Source of the DNA: Polytrichum commune
Taxonomy: Eukaryota > Streptophyta > Polytrichopsida > Polytrichales > Polytrichaceae
Reading direction: 5' to 3'
Length of the DNA: 64,000 bases
Assembly (NCBI GenBank): GCA_950295325.1
Contig: OX485803.1
Span: 67,657,554 to 67,721,553 of the forward strand
The number at the start of each line of letters is the position of its first letter. The stretch's first letter is position 1. The translations under genes were made by a program, and so were the position numbers. Below the pieces are notes generated by a model that saw nothing but the letters and a program-made list of their open reading frames with translations, made no database searches and was not told where the DNA came from. Positions 30,633 to 44,149 of this stretch are shown one piece after another.

Positions 30633-33600
30633 TCAAACCATGCTCGCAAAATTGGGCTCGAATGTGAAAGTCAATGGGTTGAGGCTATGAAACCCCTCAC
30701 CTCCCTTGTGGCTCGGATTTGAAGGAAGAGGCCCCAAATGCCCACCATTGTGGATGTCATACACATTGCCTGTATGATCAATTGTATTGAAAATACACAC
30801 CTTTCCAACTCCAAAACCTACACATGCAAACTCAGGGTAAACCAGTAGACCACGGCCACTTGGTGTCTGTTCCCTCACCACATTCTTCCACGTCAGACGA
30901 AGGCCTCCAGAAACTATATCGTCGGCACTCTCAAGCTTTTCAATATGGTGCTCCACAATCGTGCCTGCATCTCGCTCAGAGAAAAGGTAAAGTTCACCAT
31001 CACACTCCACCAGTTGAGTAATAGCGAAGGTGTTTGCATTTCCCTGACCAGGTAGAGGGCATTTCCAATCCAACAACCATCTACCCTCCTCCACGTCATA
31101 GGCCAGCACTCCTTTACCAGACCCATCTTCCAAAAATGCAATACAGTATAAGATTCCATTTATGCAAACTCCGGTCTGATACTCATTCAAGCTAAATTCC
31201 AACCCAGGCAGGTCACCAGTAACTTCCCAATTTGATGTGAGTAAGTCAAACACTTCAGTTTTTCTTGACAGAATGTGACCTCCAGACATCCCTGAGCTCC
31301 CAGCAACTATTACTTTGTATGAACCTGTGTTTGAATTGGCCAATATGTGTATGAGAACTGGATTCCGTGGGAAGTTGAGAGGTGGCAAAACCCTTCTGCT
31401 TTGTGTCATAAGGTTGCAGACTACCAGAATTTCATGTTCAAGAGATTTGGAGACATTTGCACACAGAAGACCACCGCCAGCACAGACAAGATACTCTTTG
31501 AACAGTCCCAGGTCTGGAAATGGAAGGCAGCCCAACATTGGTAATGGCCTCCATTTGTTCGAAACCAAATCAAATCCCAAACACTGAAAAGCTCCATTTA
31601 TGATATAAAAATACAAGGTGGTTAGAAAACCTTCTTTGGATACAGATTCACCTCGAGAGACATGAAATGCTGGACTTTCTATGAAATTCTTCATTCCTCT
31701 TGACACCACTTTGACTTTGAATAAGTCCTCATAAAACAGCTTCATGAGAATGTACCCCTGGATGTCATGTGGAAGTGACTCCCAATATTTGAACTCCTCA
31801 ACTTCAGGAGCATGCTCCTGGCTTTTGTGTGGTTTTATGTCCCCAAAGCTTGTCAAGTGATGAATTCCAACCACACTACTTTGTTGAGATTGTAGACCTG
31901 TGTCATCATATCTTTCATCAGCCGCACGTATAACGGGTTGATAAAGTGACTCCAAGCATAATGTTGTAGACTGTCCCCCTGATTCTCTAAAAGATTCACA
32001 TGATGCATCAGACCAAGTGGCCAAATAACTGTATAGATCCGAGATCCGACCTTCTCGTACATAACATATCATTTGAGTCTTGGTCATGTTCAGTTGGTTG
32101 AGAAGGTGCGCAAGTTTCGTGACACCAGTGTGGCTGCTGATCAAAGTCACTACAGTTCTCAAACCTGTCGGTGAGATATTAATACATATGATCGAAGGGC
32201 TGGCAGAAAATAAAGTCAACGGCATGGCCTTTGACAGCATGACTATTGCAAGTATTTTCCACGTGAATCCGGAAGGAGATTTCCATCTGATGACACATCA
32301 TAATATTCACCAAATCAGTTCACATCCAGGCACTAAATATTCCAAGTTAGAACAAATCAACTATCTATCCCTTATATTAAACCTGTCGGTGAGATATTAA
32401 TACACGTGATCAAAGGGCTGGCAGAAAATAAAGTCAATGGCATGGCCTTTGACAGCATGACTATTTGCAAGTATTTTCCACATGAATCCGGAAGGAGATT
32501 GCCATCTGATGAGGCATCATAATATTCTCCAAATCAGTTCACATCCCGGCACTAAATTTTCCAAGTTAGAACCAAATCAACTATCTATCCCTAGGGGAGA
32601 AGAGCGTGTTTTTGGTGTGTGATCATAGGGGTGTTTTGTGCAGAATACTCAGTGAGAGGGAATGGTTGCATCCAGTATACCTTTCATCCATCCATGTTAA
32701 AAAAGTGCCCCCTATAGGTTTGTGGTTTTTTCATGTCAAATGTGCCTCACTAGGTTAGTGCGGAGTCTCTGAAGCTAATTTCAATGCAAATCGTCTAAAC
32801 AGTAACCTATGGGCTCACATTATCTCAAGACACATTCATTGGATAATGAGAGGTAAGCTTATATGCAATATTGCCAGAATATCCTGACACATTGTTCCCC
32901 CAATTTTCGACTGTTCTAACCCTAATTTGCATATCTTTACCAAGCACTAATTTGTGAGAAAATCATTTATTCATTCCTTATTCCACACATTCCCTTCTCA
33001 ACCTCGTTTAGTTTCAATTTCATGAAATCTATGTTTGAGTCTCTGAATGTTCAGGAAAGAGCCCAGGAATGCCCTAGACGACAACTAAAGAGAAACTCAA
33101 CCTAATCTCTGGCCATGAAATCTATGATTATTGAATACTTTCAGAACTCGAAATATATTAATAAAACATCAACATATCAATTGTCCCCAATATATAATCC
33201 ATTGTATTTTACACTAAAAGTCACTAGAAACAGTTATAACTTCAATAATAGTCCATTTCACTATTCAATAATAGAAGAATGACAAACTTCTTACAAGTAA
33301 CCAAGTTAGTAGGGAGACATGGAATCATTTACTTCAAACCTATTATACAAAGGAGAAGGATTTTTATAGGGTGTGTGCGCGTGTGTACGTCATCACCAAT
33401 AACTGATGATCATGGGTAAAATCTCACCTAAGATGACTTTAATGGGACTCAATCTCAAGCATCGAACCCGAGATTGAGGGAATATGAACTGTTTTCAAAA
33501 ATAGTCTACCACAAATGAAAGTTTATTATCTTTGTGTCTGCTCAGACACAATGTGTATCAATGTACAAAACATTATTGCAAGGAACTTCGTGTAGTTCTG

Positions 33601-34293
33601 TCCGTAGCAATGCCTTAGCCCTAGTGGAATCAGCTGCTGCAGATTTCGCCAAATCTACGATTCAAATCCTAAACAGATAGTATTCTATTTAAGCCAGTTC
33701 TCCGGGTTTTCCCACAATTTAGAATGATGTCAGCTCTAACTTGTAAACAAATATAAGAATTTGGATGAGTACTAGAACATGTCCAAATCTAACACATATT
33801 AAAATGCTTCATTGAGTACTATTTTGCAGGCTACCTTGCATATTTAAATAAATGTACGCTGGTTACTTTAAAGCAATGATCGGGGAGAGCCGGCAATTAG
33901 TTACAAATGAACCGGTTGAGTTTGAGGAATAACCAGTTGAAATTCAAGATTGCAGGAAAATTACCGATCATTTTAGAGGAATTTATAGAATATACCCCAA
34001 CTTAATAAAGGAAAACCGGAGGATGTCAACATGTAACCGGTTGGACTTTCAAACATTAGGATCTCAACCGTTCATGCCCAAAAATCTCCCCGATCACTGC
34101 TTTAAAGATCTAATTTTCGATCTATCCAGGTTTCTGCGTTGGAATTGTCTAAGCCTGGCTTTCAAAGATTTACTTTTGAATGCATAAGTGCACTCAAGTT
34201 CACATAGTGCAGTTATTCTCACCTTTTTCTCAATCTCGATAGATATCTTGGACCTTCAGATGCAACTGATGATGATGAGCCTTCCATCTCCAT
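30633..34293 (-). CDS. F-box protein with kelch-like C-terminal propeller, paralogue 1 (two exons)
   Basis: F-box proteins are substrate adaptors of SCF ubiquitin ligases. The main exon is 30633-32199. A predicted first exon, 34223-34293, reads MEMEGSSSSVASEGPRYLSR and ends at an AAAAG|GTGAG donor. The acceptor TTATTTTCTGCCAG at 32200 has a good pyrimidine tract and restores the phase, giving 545 residues. If the first exon is not used, translation could start at ATG 32240 (535 residues). The F-box lies at about residues 162-205 (YWESLPHDIQGYILMKLF, then VKVVSRGMKNFI). The rest contains kelch-like blades, with FDLVSNKWRPLPMLG, KTEVFDLLTSNWEV and VLAYDVEEGRWLLDW. The paralogue at 48574-50388 matches almost end to end. 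The general plan resembles plant F-box/kelch proteins of the At5g15710/HWS type. The target is unknown. Confidence 0.85.
32161..32592. repeat. 218-bp tandem duplication copying the intron-1 acceptor of F-box gene 1
   Basis: Two near-identical units start at 32161 and 32379 (AAACCTGTCGGTGAGATATT in both) and end at about 32378 and 32592. They differ at roughly 20 positions. Unit 1 contains the 3' splice site and first codons of the main exon; unit 2 carries an intact copy of the same acceptor 218 bp upstream inside the intron. Confidence 0.95.
32593..33865. other. Intron 1 of F-box gene 1 (remaining part)
   Basis: No coding sequence is seen. A GT-rich run lies at 33370-33390. This sequence is part of a 2.0-kb intron, against 129 bp for the matching intron in the paralogue. 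Confidence 0.5.
33874..34099. mobile_element. hAT-type MITE family B, copy 1 (226 bp)
   Basis: The ends are CAATGATCGGGGAGA and, inverted, CAGTGATCGGGGAGA. The flanks carry the 8-bp target duplication CTTTAAAG at 33866-33873 and 34100-34107. An 8-bp duplication and a CA(G/A)TG start are typical of hAT elements. The second copy at 44726-44951 has exactly the same length. This copy sits inside intron 1 of F-box gene 1. Confidence 0.93.
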
Positions 34294-35578
34294 AATCAAG
34301 AGTTGTGTGAGAATGTCTACATCAGACCGCACACTGCAGAAGCCGTTTCCTATGTCGAGATTCATCGAATTGGCCATGTACGATCCGTCTCACTTGATGT
34401 TTTACAGCCTCAGCGCGTATTCCCGAATCAGGATGCCCACCAGATCGTCTGTAGAGGTCATCTGCCAGGGAGAAAGTGGGAAAGGTAGGGAGGGAGGGGG
34501 GGGGGAGGGTTTGAGGTAATTCCCAAAACACATCCACAAGAGACACAGTCAGACTTGCAATTTAGGCTCATGGATTCTCAAGATCCAGATCTACATGATA
34601 GCTGAAACACTTGCGAGTAGCACAAGCCGCCTACAGCAACTCCAAGAAAATGAATTGTCCTGAATTGACACGAATTAACCAGAAACCTATAGAGAGCATT
34701 CAGAATTGCAATTCATGTCAATTGCGCCACGAGGGCGCTCATCCTTAACTTGAGGCCTCAAGCTCTAGACCCACATTTGATATGAAACCCTCAGCTCTCG
34801 AAATGAAAGTAGGAATCGCCAACCAAAAAGAAATTTGGCAGTGAGCAGTGTGTGCTTTTTTATAAGGAACGAGATGCATCAACTAGTAGAGGGAACCGGT
34901 ATGGGATTAAAGTAAAAAACATGAAAGATGAGAGGGATGAGAAATGGGAGGAGTTCCCGGCTCTGCCTGCGGACCGTCTGCATAAGGGCCGGTTCACGTA
35001 AGATGATTATTTAGGTATGGCATGGATGCCATACATGGCAACATGTGTTGAGAGTTGGTTCAAGCAAAAAGCCAGACCTAATCCTCAACACAAGTCCCAT
35101 AATATTATTTTTCATAAAATAATCAAGGTCCGATTTTTGATTGTAATTAACCATATTTAAATGATTTCTTGAGGTTCAAAAGTTGGGACTTTGTCTCCAT
35201 GTTGGGACTTGTTAACATGAGTGGCACTTGGGACCCCATGTGAACTGGTCTTAAGATATACACTCTGACACCCGGGCCAATTCGAATCAATTGTGTTATC
35301 TCAAGTGGAAGCCATACATGTTTGAGAACGTTGGTTTCAAAACGGAGTTTGGTAAGCCATGATTAAGTTGCAAGAGAAAATTGTTGGCGAAGCTTATAGC
35401 ATGTTATAGTAAATGGTAAACATAATATTGAAATTATGCATTCGGTGATAATTGCCACCATTGCACTTGGATAGGTAATTGTGATCAAGGACTTGTTCCT
35501 TTCCAATGAAATAAGTGATGCGTAGTTGCATCCCAATAATGTACAAGTAAGGCTTCCACCTAGCGTTGTCCTCTCCAC
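34294..35578. other. Upstream region of F-box gene 1, no gene recognised
   Basis: It should contain the promoter of F-box gene 1. A G-run is at 34495-34505. No TATA box or coding domain is convincing. Confidence 0.4.
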
Positions 35579-35581
35579 TAA

Positions 35582-36081
35582 GGGCCACTTCACACATGAG
35601 ACTCAGGACATGTGACCATTGCACTTCAAGCTCTCTCATTGGTGGAGAAGGCAAAGTTGGTCCAATTTCGCTTCACAATATGCTAGATGGACCAACAAAG
35701 CAAGTGAATGCAAGATGGATGTAAACTCTACATGGGTTCCTACATGGCGTCAAATGGATCATGTTTCATGGTCGCTTGGAATATTTTCAAAAACCACTTC
35801 TTGGAGGTAGGCCTAACACAAAACCGGGTTAACATGGCACCCCGAAATCTCACAACCGTTTATTTTTTATATTTCATCATGTGTGAGGAACCTCCATGAA
35901 TAAAACTTCATTGAAATACCATTTGGTTATTTCCCGGTTACACATATTGACTTCACACTGCACTTGAGGCCCCTGGCCACACTGCATGATTTTGGAAGTG
36001 TCTTGGGACAGCCTTTGGACACTTCTTTTGAGCTCTCACAATTTCATGGTCACGGCTCTTGGCTCGTGTATGAAGTGGCCC
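35582..36081. mobile_element. PIF/Harbinger-like MITE family C, full copy (500 bp)
   Basis: The ends are GGGCCACTTCACACATGAG and, inverted, GGGCCACTTCATACACGAG. The flanks carry a 3-bp TAA duplication at 35579-35581 and 36082-36084. A TNA duplication and GG-starting ends fit PIF/Harbinger MITEs. The right 210 bp recur at 50616-50834. Confidence 0.8.
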
Positions 36082-36084
36082 TAA

Positions 36085-39000
36085 CACAGCCTGGATTCCT
36101 GATGTTCCTTTCAACCTGCAAGCTTCGATAACTACTTCATCAGAACTTTAACGGAAGCACTCAATTGTAATGTGTTAATTCCCTCGCAAATAACTCGCAA
36201 TCAAGACACTGCTCATCAACTCGTACAACAACTATATAAGCTAATTAATGCTTATCACCAAAGACATTCTAATCTGTTACAGTACTTGAGAGAGAGCCTG
36301 AAGTCAACAAGAGCAACGAGGCAGCAACCACTACTTCCAAGATGTTTTCCACACAACCACCGAAACGGTGGTTGGTGGTCTCCCAACTACGACAACTTCC
36401 AAGGTGGAGTTCGAAGCAGTTGTGATAATTGTAGTGTACTTTTATTGGGTCTATTTTATTTGTAGGTGTCTTGTGATACGGCCGGGGAGCACTCCAAGGC
36501 CAAAACATGCGGAGGATTTGTCGGGGCAGTTACTCTTAGACAAAGTTTCCGCTAGAATCCATCAATTGTTTGTCTCCACTGTACCAACAGGAGGAACGAT
36601 CATTTGACATCAAATCTAGTGCTCTTCAACAGTTACAACAGTAGTTGTTTGTAAACGAAAGAGTATTGTAGGTGTGGTTGCAAGTGGACCCAAGCCGCAA
36701 CTCAACCACCGCGGTGGTTGTAAAGTGTAAGTGCACCTTGAGGAAGTGCGTGCAGACAGAAACTAAGTTGGCTTCTAATTCAGCTGCAGTAAGTTACTCC
36801 GAGCAATTACAAATTGCATCTTCTTGCAACCCTGAAGAGACGATTAATTTGGGACTCACAAGGTTTTGCAGCAGTTTGGAGTTGTCGTGTCACTGTTCTG
36901 GTCTGCCTAAAGTTTTTTCCTTCTTGCTGAGACTCACTCGCGTGCTTATAACCTGGGCCCCTCCAAGACTCGACTGCTCTCCTCTCCTGCAATTGTGCTC
37001 GCCGCTCAACTTGTGGCCCGCGTAATCCGATCATTTGATGGAGTCATGCGTTCCCAAATCTGCAGAAGAAGATCATATATTGTTGTCCTTCTCGAGTAAC
37101 TCGCAGACAGTGATTGATCGCTTAACCCCCACTTCCTCCTAACGTAGTTGATGATCTGTAAACACAACTCTGCGTGTAGGTGAAAACGATCGAATAGGTG
37201 GATGTGCTGCAACCTTACATCATCGACCTCAGCCTTAATCTTTATGCCCGAGCAACCCAGATGAATGGCCTACTTTGGAAGCCACTTGGGAGATGAAAAC
37301 ATCAGGCGTGCAGTTAAATTTGACGCACATGCCAGTTTAAGATAGCTTCAGAAGAAAGCCCCTCAGATGATATCCACATCTCCGACTGTAATAGTAAGAA
37401 AACTGGTGGGCTATCATGTATTTCTCAAAGTAATCCCCGCAATTTCATAGTTGAAATCAGACGGAATTTTTGGTGTGATTAGGGCATGAGTTAGGAGACT
37501 TTTCTGCTGCTAATTCTACAAGGTGCTTGAAACTTACACATGTAACTTTTAAAAAGTGGGGGGGAGGCGAAACAACCTATACATAGGCTTGCAATGTATG
37601 GGACGGTTGTAAATGTTTTAGGGCGATCAACATACATATTTAGATATGGAATTTCGAGATACACACCTTGGGAAGAAGAAAAAGGAGTTGTAATTTTGAT
37701 TATTTTTTGACGTTATCTTATGGTCAAATAGTTTGGGGTATGGAGATGGGGGCAACATAAGAAATAAGTTTTCTATATTTGGATGATATGGTCGCCATAA
37801 ATAGGGGAATAATTTAGGATTTAGGATTGGTTTATGTTTTCACTCAGGTGACTTTTCATAAAATGTCTTTTGGGTTCCGTTTGCAATTTCGAGGAGTTGT
37901 CAAAGTGCATTGACTTTCATTTATTTCTTCCTATTTCTAGAAGCGGGAGATCTGGTCACCAAGTGGGATCAAAGAGTGAATCATTCCATATGATCATCAT
38001 ACCTCTCATTAATCGACCATAAAAACTTGACTCCCTATAGGTTGGATGAAAGAGAGGTATGTGTGTATACGATAATTCCAAGCTCTCTCCCCCTTTAACC
38101 CCTAGTAACTTCCCACGGCCAATTGCCCTCAAATCTACTCAAAAAATGTGACCTCAATTTTAGTGACCCTAGCTAAAGATCTAAAGTTTTTTTGACAAAT
38201 CTAACCGTATAGATGTTTGCAAGTTCAAACTGACTACTCACAATAAAATTTATTAAACGTTGAAGTTTTATTATGTAGGAGATTATATTAGGAAAGTCAA
38301 TAGTGGTCTGAAGGGGCAGCAGTTCAAAGAATTATATTGGGGTTGGTTTTTGGATCGAGCCTCCACCCAAATCATCTCCAAATGAAAAAAAAAAATTACC
38401 CTCATTCAAAAGAGGGGCAATATACCTACTCAAATTAGCTCACAAATTTTGAAAAATCGTTATATTGTGACCCTTTGGAAAGCTTTGCAATTTGAGGCAG
38501 CGGTGCCACAACTACGCACCTTCCACATGGATTTATACCCATCAACACATGTCCAACTAAGTATTCCAACAGTAGACGTCTAGGATATGTTGCGTTTGAT
38601 TATCATGCAAATGTTTAAATCAATTGGGAATCATATGCGCATAGCGATCAAGCAAAAAAACATGTTTAGGATATGCTACCCCTAAACCACAGAGGCGACA
38701 AATGTCAAGTTTTGGTTCATGGATCGGTTCCATTGTAAATCAATTTAGAGCCCACTCTCATATCAAAAATAGTCCAACAATAACTAACTATGTTGAATGA
38801 GAATTACTTATGTCGCAAAACATAGCAGACTCAAACATGAACAAATGGAGTAGTTGAAACAGTCAAGAAACCATATGAACTAGTGTCAAAAAGGTCAGAA
38901 TGAACGACTCACGACCGGATTATGGTCACATAGGACATTAGGGTTACACAAGTGACATCACTGGAATAGACAAGTGACATCAAGTCTGCTCTATGCTAAC

Positions 39001-42000
39001 TTAAGTTGTAATCTTGAGGGTGAAGTCTACTGTAAGTAGGTGCACGACCTTGCATTCAAATTCTGGTTGTTGGAATCACGGCTAGTAAGATGTACAAGAA
39101 TGATTAAGGTAGGCGAGTCCCGACAGTCACGGAATTAAAGACAACAAAATGATGACAGCAACAACTGTGTAAGGTAGAAATATCATAACCTGTGAAAATA
39201 AGGTGATTCGCATTGAAGATCTGGTCTGACAATCATGAGATAATTTTCCAAGATAGACGACAAGGATTCATGAAGAATGCAAGTTGTTTCATATTTTTCT
39301 GCCCTATACAGAAAATGCTACAAGTTTTCAAAGTGGAAAGTTGTCCAAACCCCTGCTTGTTCACTAGATTTTCCCTACACCGAACACGGTAATCCGCATT
39401 TCCATACTGAACATTGTCTTAATCGGTTACCTCATGAGTACATTAACACTTGACTCCCATTGGCTACACTAAGTGTACATGCATTGAAGTTGTCGCCGAG
39501 CCATGATTGGTTTTAGAAATGGCACTTCACCATTATAACGGCAATCTAGTGCACGGCTAGAGGGTGGTTCACGGGTTATGGTATTTCTACCTTATAATAT
39601 ATGATTTGATCACATTGGAATTAACATTTCCGATGTGCCCTCCATGCCTTAATAACAAGCTCCTCCTAGCATCAAGTGTCGGCCCTTGCTTTATTGTGTT
39701 TAAAAAGGATCAAGGGACATATGCAGTCTTTGGAGTGGTGTTGTCTTTTTTCTTTTTAATACCATTTGGGTACTTGATGGCAATTTTTGTTTTCGATATC
39801 ATTTGGGTCTATATATCATGCAAGAGTTTTCATACCTAGGTAAGATCACCCTAGTATGAATATGGTTTAGGATGGTGTTGACCCCAACAATAACTCGGGG
39901 ATACAGAGATTCTCTCATCTTGACATACCCACCGAATATCAATATTTGGGTGGGTTTAGACTTGGAGTCAAGGCTCAAAAATGGGTTGGGGTGAAAGAAA
40001 TCCACTCCTCTCATTGGTAGAGAGGTTGGGACTTGCCTCTTCAAGTTTACACCATGAGTTGGGGCCAATTAACAAATAAATTATTTTATTCATCATGACA
40101 ATGGCCTCAAGCCTTGGAAAAGAAAGCTCCCAACCTTGTGGACTCTTTCCCTCTAGTTGAGGTCATTGTCAGAGCTTTTATTTGCTTGTAGTAGTTTATT
40201 CTTTGAGCATTGAATAGGAGGGGAGAAATTCTAAATTTATTATACTTAAATCATTATCCATAGAATAGTTCATGAGTACGTTGGAACCTCTCATAACCCT
40301 CTCATAATTGCAACTTCCAAATGGCCCCAACCCCACCTAAATAGGTTTACACATGAAAGCAATGAATGGAGTTAGGTTACTTTCTTCACATGGGACATAT
40401 TGGCCTTCGTTCACAATGGCCTTGGCCCCAAGTCTAAACATGCCCTTTTATTGGTATTACAATTTTGATATTCACGGGTAGGTTCTTTAAAGCCATTATT
40501 GATGTTTATTATTGAGACCATGCGTTCACCTATGTACCGGTCCGACGTTGGGACATAACATCACTAAGCAATGTGCGTACATTTTGTGGGCCATGAGAAT
40601 ATAACCATGGGATACATGAACCTTGTGCAAGGAGATGCATATTTAGACTGAGCTCCCAACATCCCATGGTTGTCTTCCCATGGTCCACAGTTGCGTAAAA
40701 ATGTTACATAACTTTCTCAAAAGAAGAATACAAGGTCAATAAATCATGGTTTCATCGTAGTCTCATGACCGCCTAGTCAATAAAGTCGACTCTTGACTTG
40801 TTTACAATTTTGGTTTTGGCAATTTATTTTCCGTGTTCTACAAGCAAACTCAGATAACGCCCAAGGATTCATGCCATTCAAGTCAAGTCATTCGGGAGCA
40901 AAATTTGGACGAGTTCGTCAAGAGGGTCGGATGGAGCTTAGTTTAGCTAAGTACCTTCGAGTTGGCGCGGAAGACTCCTTGTCCCCCTCCTAGCTTATAT
41001 ATAGTTCTTACTATTTTGTAAAATATCAAATAAGTGGCACAAGAGCATGGTGTGGCCTTGTGATACTCTAGCCCTATTTTCTAACCTTGTTCAAGTTGTC
41101 AACAAGGCCATGACGTGGCATTGGATTCCAGGTATTTATTTTGATTAATAATGTAGGTGTTAACATGTGTAACATGTGGCAAGTCACTATGACGTATTGT
41201 TACAACCAATTTTGTTTTAATTTTAATCCATCATTTATATTGCATGGACGAGAATTTTAGTACGTAATATGTTCGATCAAAATATATTTGATTGTAATGA
41301 ATATAAATCAATCAAGGATATATGGGTACCTTGTTCTATTATCATGTTGATATGGAGTGATTATTTCTTCAAAATGAGAAAATCAATTATCAAAATAAGG
41401 TAAGTATAATGATATTAAGAGGACAGATTGTCAATATGTCTTATTTTATTTATTTAGTCTTTCATGTCTATTGAAATATTTTTATTTGTAACATTATTAT
41501 GGTTTATAATTTTATATCATCATAAGCACCATAATTATATCATTAAATAGCCATAAAACAAATCATGATATCATACACCCATGAATAGGATATGCTCAAA
41601 AATTTCAAACTCTTTGATGATACCTTATTATTATTGTGTGTGTGTGTGTTAAGTGAACCAAAATATTTGTTTAGGATATCTTTCACTGTGCGTATTTGAA
41701 TGGTAGCTTTATTTTTATTATATATATTTCATTGCTCTTGAAATTATAAAATCAAATCAAATTTTATGATTAATGATATTAGTGTGTTCATAGTAAGGTA
41801 TAGTCAAGGAAAATTCTACAAAAAATTACATATTCTTTGTTTGTGAAGTAACAAAAATGGTACAGTAGTTAAATTTAATGAAAATTAGTATCATGATAGT
41901 TTCTAATAATTAATAATAGTAATAATAAAGTGATTGTGAATGATAAGAGTCAAATAAAATAATAGGTTATCAGAAAAATAAAAGACGAACAAGTCAATCT

Positions 42001-42889
42001 CATAGGGAAAAAATGACCTTAAAAATAAATATTTTCTTAAGAAGAAAATGAGGACGAAAACATGAAGCACATGAGGTCTACAAATTGAGAAAAAAAATCA
42101 CTTTCAAAGAAGAAGAGATGCAAAGAAACAAGAAGATTTCTTGTGTTCAAATACAAATGAAAAATAAAAACACTCTCCATGAAAAATGTTAGCAAAAACC
42201 AAGAAGAACGTGAAGATCTTAGAACAATGAAAATGATGTAGAAGTGGAGCAGAACTTGGATGTATCGATGACAATGACAAAGGATATGAAAACAAAAACC
42301 TATAAGTAGTTCATGTGGGATGTAAAGAAACAAAGATGCAAAGGGTCTCACATGACTGCAAGTTGATAAATTTGCAAAGTGAACAACCTAGTGTGTTGGC
42401 TTAAACAATTTTTAGATCTTGACAACATGCATATTTTATTGCCCCACAATAGACATGGAACCATCTTATTTCTTATTAATTAAATTGCTTGAAATATAAA
42501 TAACTATATCACTGACAAGATGAAAGCAAATGAAGAACACTTTCGTAATGAAAATACTTGAGTGCCATGAATCCTAGGCCCTCACATAACTACATTATAC
42601 ATGTGTTTATTATTTATTTTTTGGCACAAATTGAAAAATCAACTGCAAGAACATAACCAAAATACAACCACCTTGGGAAAACCAGCGCAACCCGAGGGGA
42701 AATCAAGAAATAATGCCCATTTGGGGCCTAACCTTCCACTTGACCACCAAGTTACTCTAGGTCACAATAAGACGTTTGACCCATTTATCATTAAGAATGT
42801 TTTGGTAGGCAACGTCTGGGGCTTTTTCCAAGTCCGCGAATCCGTTTCCACTCAATCCCACCATAATCCTGCAAGGCATCCCAATTGAC
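36085..42889. other. Long intergenic stretch, no gene recognised
   Basis: About 6.8 kb with no gene I can support. Frames at 36172-36607 and 36672-37025 are open but without known motifs. A GT microsatellite is at 41635-41649. The part from 41100 to 42600 is very AT-rich, and 42030-42350 is purine-rich. Old, unrecognisable transposon sequence is likely. Confidence 0.4.
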
Positions 42890-44021
42890 TTAACGTGTTT
42901 TCCCAATGGGCCATTGCAACGCATTAAACACTAGATGATTCTGTTGGTGCCAAATAATCCACGGGAGACCACTCCTCAAAAAGACCAGATATAGCTGAAC
43001 CGTTTGAGTGTCTTGCACAAAGGTTGAGAAAAAAAACATTGCATCATAGAAAAATATTTCCTCGGACCAAGGTTCCCACTTTTGGCAAGGAGTTGCCACA
43101 TGATATTAGCGGCACACCACCATCCTTGTTGAGCGAGTGGACAACTAAAGAACATATGTTCCACCAATTCCACGGACTGCAGGCCGCAATGAGGACAACT
43201 TTTGTCAATCTTTGCCAAGATTTTCCCAAGCCACTCATTAACCGCCATAGCCTTATGGATGACCAACCAAATAAATGTAGCAATTTTTGTGCTTTAGCTT
43301 TGTGCTAGATGATATTCCACTTAGGGGAGGTGGAGGGGGGAATTTGGTTCCGCCATTTATGTGGAATCGTCATTTTGAGGGCCTCTTGCTTAATTATCCA
43401 TTTCCTCGCTTCTTTAGCTGAATAAGCAAATAAGGGAGTAACCTTTGGCCACCACCAATGAGCAAGGTCAAAGAACAATTGATCGAGTTTTCCAAAGAAC
43501 AAATTATATTGGGTTTGTTTGCTTTTTCTAGTAAGGCTATCTACCTTGACTTGCGCCATCCATCCTTAGAAGGCCATAAGTGGTGTTGCATTCTTAGTGT
43601 TTGGCTTCACCTCCGCTAGGGTGAAGTATTGCAAACCAATGGTAGATTTTAGAAAAAATGCTCATAAACTCAGTGCTAAATTGAATTGAAATAGGGTTAA
43701 CTTCTTTGAGGTAGCCAATGCTAACGACCCACTCCGGCAATGCATCCTCCATGCTCCTATAGAGGCCAACCCATTCTTGTGAAATGAACCGAGCACTTTG
43801 TTGGTTTAGCATCTTATCTCGGAAAAATCCGTAGAATTCTAGTAGTTTAATCTAAAAGTCTTGGTAAATCTCTTCAAGGAGAAATTAACTTTAGCATCCT
43901 CCCAAGTTAGGAATTCATATCTTTCAAGGTTCCAAATATCCATGAAGTACCTCAATTCTTTACTATACAAGATGAGGGCCCTCTCTCTCTCATACCCAAA
44001 GGCACTCCTAGTCTTCTCCAT
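42890..44021 (-). mobile_element. Degenerate LINE 3' part with zf-RVT domain
   Basis: Broken minus-strand frames give the zinc-binding domain that follows reverse transcriptase in plant L1-type LINEs. Landmarks are CPHCGLQSVELVEHMFFSCP, then LAQQGWW, and downstream GLPWIIWHQQNHLVFN (42890-43270). Upstream parts (43305-43559, 43594-43812, 43839-44021) give KWNII..., WVGLYRSMEDALPEWV and YFMDIWNLERYEFLTWEDA, consistent with the region between RT and zf-RVT. Several frameshifts and stops show the copy is dead. No RT core is visible. Confidence 0.75.
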
Positions 44022-44149
44022 CTTTATCCATAGTATTTAAGTTATACTTTTAATGGTCTCAAATATTACTAAATCTCTTTTATATTATCCTATTCTATAT
44101 ACATAGATCATTTCAAAATATGATATTTTCTTATCTTTTGGCTCAATCT

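Noticed and set aside
33411-33480. tRNA-like GGGTTCGATGC on the minus strand
   Set aside because: Only a T-loop-like string is present; no cloverleaf arms or anticodon stem can be formed.
36368-37025. Open frames with protein-like composition upstream of MITE-rich DNA
   Set aside because: They lack any recognisable motif, conserved splice partner or long frame; they may be exons but cannot be supported.
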